NCBI GenBank assembly: GCA_035525045.1
Contig: DATLEX010000092.1
Span: 1 to 6,069 of the forward strand
DNA length: 6,069 nucleotides
Origin: DATLEX01 sp035525045
GTDB taxonomy: Bacteria; Acidobacteriota; Thermoanaerobaculia; Gp7-AA8
Reading direction: 5' to 3'
Numbering within the stretch: position 1 is the first letter of the stretch; each line of letters opens with the position of its first letter. A program made the position numbers and the translations under genes. Shown in pieces: positions 1-4,281 of this stretch. The notes under the pieces are model-generated. The model did no database searches. It was given only the letters and a program-made list of their open reading frames with translations, and had not been told where the DNA came from.

Positions 1-767
1 GCGCCGGCCTGGAAGTTGTTGTCCCGCACCAGCCGGTCGAACTGCTCGAACTGCTCGGCGGTCTCGAAGTCCGTCCCCCGCAGGCCGCCGTGCGTCCGCT
101 GCCAGGCCAGAATGGCGCGGGTGAAGAGCTTCCTGCCGATCAGAAATGCCGGCTCGATGGAGAAGTTACTGCGGTTGTTCGGCAGGCCAAGCACTCTCTC
201 CACGAAGGCGTAGGTATAGCGCTGCTGGACGGAGAATCGCGGGGAGATCATGTCCAGGCGCTGCCCCGCCGCCAGGCCCACTCGCAGTTCCGTCAGGTTG
301 CGCCCGAGGACGGCCTCGCCGAAATAGTTGTAATCGTGAGTCGGAATCCCGATCGACACGAACGGCGTCACGGCGAAGGGACCACTGACGACGTTGTAGC
401 GGGCCGTCGCGCCGAAGTCCTGCCAGCCGTGGTTCCAGCAGCGGCATTCATCGAGCGGCAGCCCGGAGAAGCTCGGCTCCGGCCCGAGGTACTTGGCAAA
501 GATGTACGGCACGCCGGCGGAGACCGAGAAGCGATCGGTGAACGCGTAGTCGAGCTCGAACAGGATGCCCCGGCTCAGACTGTCGTACCCCTCCAGCAGC
601 GAGCCGTCCGTAAGCCGGTGACCGGTGTTCTCGATCGTCTGGTACACGACACTGATCGCGCCGGTACCGGCAGGCGGCACCCAGGCCTGGGCCAGCGCCA
701 CTGTGGTCGTGAAGAATGCGGCGGCGATCACCACTCCTGAGCTCAAGCGGCCTTTCCTGGCCCTCAT
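1..767 (-). CDS. exported outer-membrane beta-barrel-like protein, 3' end off window (partial)
   Basis: Seen: 255 codons are read from ATG at 767 to the left edge with no stop, so the C-terminus is missing. Residues 1-28 form a signal peptide: basic RARKGR, a hydrophobic core (GVVIAAAFFTTTVALA), and AxA-type sites at ALA or AQA. The mature part has alternating polar and aromatic strand-like stretches, for example residues 37-44, 67-90, 117-141 and 160-190, with phrases such as ELDYAFTDRFSVSAGVPYIF that are typical of outer-membrane barrels. Two cysteines (C108, C110, in ECRCW) sit in a presumed loop. The start codon overlaps the stop of the upstream gene as ATGA and has no clear Shine-Dalgarno, so translation is probably coupled to that gene. 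Inference: an outer-membrane channel or transporter-like barrel, in the general style of the MetA/phenol-degradation outer-membrane family. I do not recognise the exact family and assign no substrate. The alternative is a periplasmic beta-rich protein. Confidence 0.8.
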   Translation of the reverse strand, partial: MRARKGRLSSGVVIAAAFFTTTVALAQAWVPPAGTGAISVVYQTIENTGHRLTDGSLLEGYDSLSRGILFELDYAFTDRFSVSAGVPYIFAKYLGPEPSFSGLPLDECRCWNHGWQDFGATARYNVVSGPFAVTPFVSIGIPTHDYNYFGEAVLGRNLTELRVGLAAGQRLDMISPRFSVQQRYTYAFVERVLGLPNNRSNFSIEPAFLIGRKLFTRAILAWQRTHGGLRGTDFETAEQFEQFDRLVRDNNFQAG

Positions 768-1282
768 TTTTCTGACTTCGACTGCTTCTGCTTGAGCACC
801 ACGGCGTCGTCGATCACTTCCAGGAAAGCCTCCGCCTTCGTGGGAGCCCTCAGCAGAAGGCGATACTCCTTCCTGGCCTCCGCCAGCTCCTTCCGCGAGG
901 CGTTATAGAGGACGGGGAGGACGAGCGGCGACCCTGCCCTGCCCTGCAGGCGGGCTCGAATGGCCTGACCCTCGGCGAGATCGGCAACGATCAGGTCCCA
1001 CTCCTTCTCACGGAGCGCACTCTCCAGCTCGGCAGCAGTGGTCACCGAAGTCGGCTGATACCCGGCCTTGCGAAGCGTGCTCTCGAAGGCGACGTTGCTC
1101 AGAGCACTCGGAAGCCCCGTTGCGGGATTGGCATACAGCAGAATGGAAGCCGCCGGGCGGGCGATGGGAGGCCGTTGAAAACGTGTGCCGCGGCTGACCA
1201 CGAGGAACTTGTCGCCACATGCCAGAACGTCCGTGCCGGCGCCAGCGACGAGCAGGGCGACGACGTACCACTGTTTCTTCAT
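764..1282 (-). CDS. exported protein with a degenerate receiver-like (REC) domain
   Basis: Seen: 172 residues. The ATG at 1282 is chosen because it opens a signal peptide (MKKQWYVVALLVAGAGTDVLAC) and has GGAG 6 bases upstream (1289-1292). The longer frame reaching 1591 would run through the kinase C-terminus. VLAC at 19-22 resembles a lipobox, but Leu at -2 is atypical, so lipoprotein versus secreted is open. Residues 45-162 follow the alternating strand/helix order of response-regulator receivers: strand SILLY, helix 62-73, strand/helix 77-92, strand DLIVADL with Asp101 where the phosphoacceptor would sit, strand SPLVLPVLY, and a final LLLRAPTKAEAFLEVID. The acidic pair normally ending strand 1 is absent (YANP), and the strand-5 Lys appears to be Arg145. 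A phosphotransfer role outside the cytoplasm would be unexpected, so it is probably a pseudo-receiver used for binding. It lies 68 bases after the kinase gene and overlaps the barrel gene by four bases. Confidence 0.85.
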   Translation of the reverse strand: MKKQWYVVALLVAGAGTDVLACGDKFLVVSRGTRFQRPPIARPAASILLYANPATGLPSALSNVAFESTLRKAGYQPTSVTTAAELESALREKEWDLIVADLAEGQAIRARLQGRAGSPLVLPVLYNASRKELAEARKEYRLLLRAPTKAEAFLEVIDDAVVLKQKQSKSEK

Positions 1283-1288
1283 CACAGG

Positions 1289-1292
1289 CTCC
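1289..1292 (-). promoter_or_regulatory. ribosome binding site that fixes the start of the receiver-like gene
   Basis: GGAG, read on the minus strand, stands 6 bases before the ATG at 1282. Together with the signal peptide that begins there, it supports this start over the in-frame upstream alternatives, which lie inside the kinase gene. Confidence 0.6.
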
Positions 1293-1298
1293 AGGATC

Positions 1299-1327
1299 AA
1301 GCTAATGCCGCCTTTCGGGGGTGTCAA
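1299..1327 (-). promoter_or_regulatory. candidate sigma-70-type promoter in the gap before the receiver-like gene
   Basis: On the minus strand a perfect -35 box TTGACA (1327-1322) is followed by a 17-base spacer and TAGCTT (1304-1299). TAGCTT matches TATAAT only at positions 1, 2 and 6, the most conserved ones. The predicted start near 1292 would leave a leader of about 10 bases containing the GGAG. It would let the two envelope genes be expressed apart from the kinase. The -10 is weak and the leader is very short, so this is a candidate only. Confidence 0.35.
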
Positions 1328-1350
1328 GGCGCGTGGGACGCGGCGCATCG

Positions 1351-3915
1351 TCAGGGGAGTCCGACCCGCGCCACGGCGGCCTGGAATCGGGAATCGTTCC
1401 GGATGCTGTCCCAGGCTCGATCGACGTTCAGGAACACCAGGCCGGGGGAGCGGTCGACGAAGGCGGCATCGAGATGGCGAAAGGCCTCGTCGGCGTGGCC
1501 GAGCTGCGCATGGGCTCGGGCGAAATCGAGCGGCGACACGTAGTCGAGGGCGGCGTGGGCAGTGAGGGCCTCCAGTTGCAGCTCGACCCACCGACGTTCA
1601 AGGGCCCGGTATCCCTCCTCGCCGCGCGCGGTGGCCAGGATCTCGTCGAGGGAACTGTCTCCCGCGGCGCCATGAGCCTGGCGCCGGGCCTCGATGGCCT
1701 CGTCGAACCGGCTCTGGCGGCGCAGCGCCTCGGCCAGTCCGAAGTAACCGTTCGGATCGTTCGGGTCGGCCTGAATGGCCTTCTCATACAGAGCGACGGC
1801 CGCGTCGAGCCGGCCGGTGTCGGCGAGGTAATCGGCTTCGAGCCTGGTGAAGTCGGGGCTGAGGCGGTCGAGCTCGCGCATCCTGCGCGTCAGATGCAGC
1901 GCTTCGTCGGGCCGGCCGAGGGCCCATCGCTCGAGGGCGAAGGCGCGGATCCACGTTGGGTCGATCTCCCCGGGACGGGCTTGCAGGACGGTCATTCGTT
2001 CGTGCTCGGCGCCGGCCCAATCCCAGTCGAAAAAGAACGCCTGGGCATGCGCCAGGACATGCGCGGCCGGCAGGCCCGGCTCGAGCTCCAGGGCCCTGCG
2101 CATGTAGCGGTTGTTCTGCGGCCAGGCATCCGTGGGGCGCTCCAGTCCATCGACGGCCATCATCGCGTAGGTCCCGCCGAGAAAGGCGTAGGCATCGGCG
2201 AATTCCGGATCCCTGACCAGGACGCGTTGCAGCACCTGCCGGACGATGAAGTAGTCGTCGCCGGTTGCGCGCCGCTGGAGATACCTCGCCTGGAGGTAGA
2301 GATCGTACGCTTCGGGGTCGGTGGTAGGAGTGCGAGCGAGCTGGCGCCGGTCGTCGCCGGTCAGGCGGAGGCGAAGGCCCTCGTCGATGATGGCGCCGGC
2401 GATCTCATCCTGCAGGCTGAGGATATCGCTGGCCGCGCGCTGGTACCTGTTCCGCCACAACTGCGCGCCGCTCCCGACGTCGAGCAGTTCGACGTCGATG
2501 GTGAGCTGCCCTCCCTGCCGCGCCACCGTCCCGGCCAGCACCGTGCCGACGCCGAGCTGACGTCCCGCTTCGCGGGGGCTGACGTCGGTTCTCCCCTTGA
2601 AGTGGAACACGGCGCGGGAAGGGGTCACCTCCAGCGATCGCAGGCGCGAGATGTGAGCGATCAGACTGTCGGTGATGCCGTCGCACAGGTAGTCGATGGT
2701 CCGATCGTCGAGGGCGTTCACCAGCGGCAGCACGGCCAGCGAGCGGGTCTCCGTCCCGGCCGGCCACCATCGCCAGGCGCTGATCCCCGCGGCGAGGGCG
2801 GCGACCGTGACGGCGGCCAGCCAGACGGCGCGGCGCCGGGAGAGCTCGAGACGGAAGGTTGGAGAGGGCGTGGATGGAAGCCGCTTCGGCGCCGGCAGGG
2901 AGTCCGTTTGTGCCTCCGCTGCCGCGAGCGCCACCCGCACCTCGCTGCCGCGCCCGTATCTTCGCTCCGGCTCCTTCTCCAGGCAACGCTCGACGACGGC
3001 TTGCAGCCACGGCGGCACCCTCGTCTCCAGCGACGGCGGCGCCGTGTTGAGAATCGCGGCGCTCAGCTCGAACGAAGTCTGGCCTCGGAACGGCCGGCTG
3101 CCGGCGGCCAGCTCGTAGAGCATGACGCCAAGCGCCCAGACGTCGCTGCGGGCCTCGGCCGGCTTCCCGCGGAGCTGCTCGGGGGACATGTAGGCAAGCG
3201 TCCCCACCACCGTTCCCGCTTCGGTGAGCGAGGTCTGCACCTGGCTGGTCTCTCCCACTTCTTCGCCGGCCTGGCGCCTGGCCAGGCCGAAGTCGAGCAC
3301 CTTCACGCGGCCATCGGGTGAGACGATCACGTTCGAGCTCTTCAGGTCGCGATGCACGATGCCGCGATCGTGCGCATGAGCCAGGGCGCCGGCGAGCTGG
3401 ACTCCGTACTGCAGCACCTCGGCGGCGGGCAGCCCTTCCGGCCTCACCAGCGCACTGAGTGGGTGGCCCTCGATCAGTTCCATGGCGATGTAGGCCTGAC
3501 CCTCCGCCTCCCCCACCTCGTACACGGTGCAGATGTGCGGGTGATTGAGGGCCGCCGCAGCCCGCGCTTCGCGCAGCAGCCGCACACGGGCGGCCTGATC
3601 GTCGAGCCTCTCCACCGGGAGCACCTTGATGGCGACGTCGCGATCGAGCTGCTCGTCATGCGCGCGGTACACCTCGCCCATCCCGCCGGCGCCGAGCCTG
3701 TCGATGATCTGGTAATGCGCGAGACGCCGGCCGAACGAGGGCCACGCCGCCGGCGTCCGGCGGACCACGGTGACCTCGGTCGTCAGGTGCGTCTCGACCT
3801 CGCGCCGCAACGTCTCGTCCCCGGCACAGGCGTCGGCGACAAACCGCTCCCGCTCGTGCGCGTCCCGCGACAGCGCGGCGTCGACGATGCTCGAAATCTG
3901 GTGCGAGCGATCCAT
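1351..3915 (-). CDS. transmembrane serine/threonine protein kinase with TolB-like and TPR C-terminal region
   Basis: Seen: 854 residues. Residues 1-44 are the prelude found before many acidobacterial kinases (ERERFVADACAGDETLRREV). The PknB-like kinase domain spans about 68-332: Gly loop GAGGMG 75-80, VAIK with Lys97, helix-C Glu116, HRD 188-190 with Lys192 and Asn195, DFG 208-210, and SPE 244-246 at the activation-segment end. All core catalytic residues are present, so it should be an active kinase. The activation loop has several Thr/Ser residues (T223, T228, S229, T231, T235) that could be autophosphorylated. A Pro-rich linker (337-358) leads to one membrane helix (about 363-381). Residues 391-520 resemble a TolB-like domain (SLAVLPLVN), and about 530-750 are TPR-like repeats, clearest at 700-740. 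Expected topology: kinase in the cytoplasm, TolB/TPR part outside as sensor or scaffold. The start at 3915 is chosen because the conserved prelude begins there; the open frame to 4245 adds only Arg/Ser/Pro-rich sequence read backwards through a pseudogene. Signal and targets are unknown. Confidence 0.95.
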   Translation of the reverse strand: MDRSHQISSIVDAALSRDAHERERFVADACAGDETLRREVETHLTTEVTVVRRTPAAWPSFGRRLAHYQIIDRLGAGGMGEVYRAHDEQLDRDVAIKVLPVERLDDQAARVRLLREARAAAALNHPHICTVYEVGEAEGQAYIAMELIEGHPLSALVRPEGLPAAEVLQYGVQLAGALAHAHDRGIVHRDLKSSNVIVSPDGRVKVLDFGLARRQAGEEVGETSQVQTSLTEAGTVVGTLAYMSPEQLRGKPAEARSDVWALGVMLYELAAGSRPFRGQTSFELSAAILNTAPPSLETRVPPWLQAVVERCLEKEPERRYGRGSEVRVALAAAEAQTDSLPAPKRLPSTPSPTFRLELSRRRAVWLAAVTVAALAAGISAWRWWPAGTETRSLAVLPLVNALDDRTIDYLCDGITDSLIAHISRLRSLEVTPSRAVFHFKGRTDVSPREAGRQLGVGTVLAGTVARQGGQLTIDVELLDVGSGAQLWRNRYQRAASDILSLQDEIAGAIIDEGLRLRLTGDDRRQLARTPTTDPEAYDLYLQARYLQRRATGDDYFIVRQVLQRVLVRDPEFADAYAFLGGTYAMMAVDGLERPTDAWPQNNRYMRRALELEPGLPAAHVLAHAQAFFFDWDWAGAEHERMTVLQARPGEIDPTWIRAFALERWALGRPDEALHLTRRMRELDRLSPDFTRLEADYLADTGRLDAAVALYEKAIQADPNDPNGYFGLAEALRRQSRFDEAIEARRQAHGAAGDSSLDEILATARGEEGYRALERRWVELQLEALTAHAALDYVSPLDFARAHAQLGHADEAFRHLDAAFVDRSPGLVFLNVDRAWDSIRNDSRFQAAVARVGLP

Positions 3916-3935
3916 CGTGAATGAGCGTTGCGCCG

Positions 3936-3963
3936 ATTCTACCGCGACGAGATGCGCGGTCCC
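3936..3963 (-). promoter_or_regulatory. candidate promoter of the kinase gene
   Basis: On the minus strand TAGAAT (3941-3936) matches the -10 consensus at five of six positions. Sixteen bases upstream is GGGACC (3963-3958), a weak -35 that shares only the central GAC. Transcription would start near A3929, giving a leader of about 14 bases (AACGCTCATTCACG) with no Shine-Dalgarno, so the kinase would be translated from a near-leaderless message. The -10 is good and the -35 is poor. Confidence 0.45.
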
Positions 3964-3972
3964 GGGCCCGGG
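3961..3972. repeat. perfect 12-base palindrome at the kinase promoter
   Basis: CCCGGGCCCGGG is a perfect inverted repeat that is also two tandem copies of CCCGGG. It overlaps the outer three bases of the proposed kinase -35 box and lies just before the glycerol-kinase remnant. Its position would suit a repressor or activator site, but all-G/C palindromes arise easily in a genome this GC-rich. Confidence 0.4.
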
Positions 3973-3978
3973 GCTTTG

Positions 3979-4091
3979 ATGGCTTCCAACCAGCGCGAGA
4001 CGACGCTGCTGTGGACCGCGCCACCGGCCAGCCCGTGGCGAACGCGATCGTCTGGCAGGATCGCCGCGCGGCGGCGCTTTGCGGTCGGGGC
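3979..4091 (+). pseudogene. glpK: frameshifted fragment of glycerol kinase (GlpK, FGGY family)
   Basis: Seen: in the frame starting at 3979 the sequence reads MASNQRETTLLW (to 4014). In the frame starting at 4014 it reads DRATGQPVANAIVWQDRRAAALCGRG and hits TAG at 4092-4094. Family knowledge: GlpK carries one continuous segment of the form ITNQRETT-hydrophobic-W-x-x-x-TG-x-P-x-x-NAIVWQ-x-RR-TA-x-x-C, about residues 80-118 in E. coli GlpK. Both halves match it in the right order with no missing residue if one G is restored at about 4014 (TGG GAC CGC). The remainder of the roughly 500-residue enzyme is absent: upstream the kinase gene takes over, and downstream I see no further convincing match before the acylase. 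It cannot encode a working enzyme. It is a relic of a lost plus-strand glpK, or a fragment brought in by rearrangement. A sequencing error could explain the frameshift but not the missing ends. Confidence 0.8.
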
Positions 4092-4127
4092 TAGTCCGGA
4101 ACCGAGGCGCCGAGAACGCGCTGCTGG

Positions 4128-4149
4128 GGGGGGCTGATATTCGCCCCCT
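4128..4149. repeat. G/C-rich hairpin with 8-base loop
   Basis: A run of eight G (4126-4133) plus C4134 can pair with GCCCCC (4143-4148), with a G-T wobble at 4128/4149, leaving the loop TGATATTC. This gives 6-7 stem pairs. There is no T-run after it on either strand, so it is not a standard intrinsic terminator. CTGCTG occurs beside each arm (4121-4126 and 4148-4153 region), which may indicate slippage. Confidence 0.35.
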
Positions 4150-4271
4150 GCTGCACCCCTCTCTGAACCTGAGCGCGGCTCCCGACTCTTGACCGATGGA
4201 ATCTCGCCTCTCGATGTAAGATTCGGGGCTCGTACACGGATCCACCGGTCCATCGTCCCCGATGCTTTGTC

Positions 4272-4277
4272 AGGAGG
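4272..4277 (+). promoter_or_regulatory. strong ribosome binding site of the acylase gene
   Basis: AGGAGG, a full match to the anti-Shine-Dalgarno core, ends 4 bases before ATG 4282. It decides the acylase start and contrasts with the kinase gene, which has no such site. Confidence 0.85.
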
Positions 4278-4281
4278 TTTC

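Larger units (their letters stand above)
4095..4281. other. remaining intergenic stretch upstream of the acylase gene
   Basis: No gene is supported here. Reading on from the glycerol-kinase fragment, I cannot align any frame to more of that enzyme with confidence. The stretch holds a G/C hairpin (4128-4149), a TTGACC that resembles a -35 box (4189-4194), a TAAGAT that resembles a -10 box (4217-4222) but 22 bases away, and the acylase ribosome binding site. The acylase promoter is presumably here but I cannot place it reliably. Confidence 0.5.

Noticed and set aside
90..740. Plus-strand open frame of 216 codons
   Set aside because: It is opposite the exported barrel-like gene, has no ribosome binding site or motif, and shows the Arg/Gly/Ala-rich composition of a shadow frame.
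1305..1320. CCGCC/GGGGG mini-hairpin in the gap after the kinase as a terminator
   Set aside because: The stem is short with a G-G mismatch and there is no T-run, so it is not a credible terminator.
1283..1591. Longer start for the receiver-like gene at 1591
   Set aside because: It would overlap the kinase C-terminus and add an Arg/Pro-rich extension before an evident signal peptide.
1321..3321. Plus-strand open frame of 666 codons antisense to the kinase
   Set aside because: The minus strand encodes an unmistakable kinase with all catalytic motifs; the antisense frame is a GC-rich shadow with no recognisable domain.
4189..4222. TTGACC and TAAGAT as a promoter for the acylase gene
   Set aside because: The spacer would be 22 bases, too long for a sigma-70 promoter, and neither box has a good partner at 16-18 bases.
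3916..4245. Upstream extension of the kinase to an ATG at 4245
   Set aside because: The added 110 residues are low-complexity and read backwards through the glycerol kinase fossil; the conserved kinase prelude starts at 3915.
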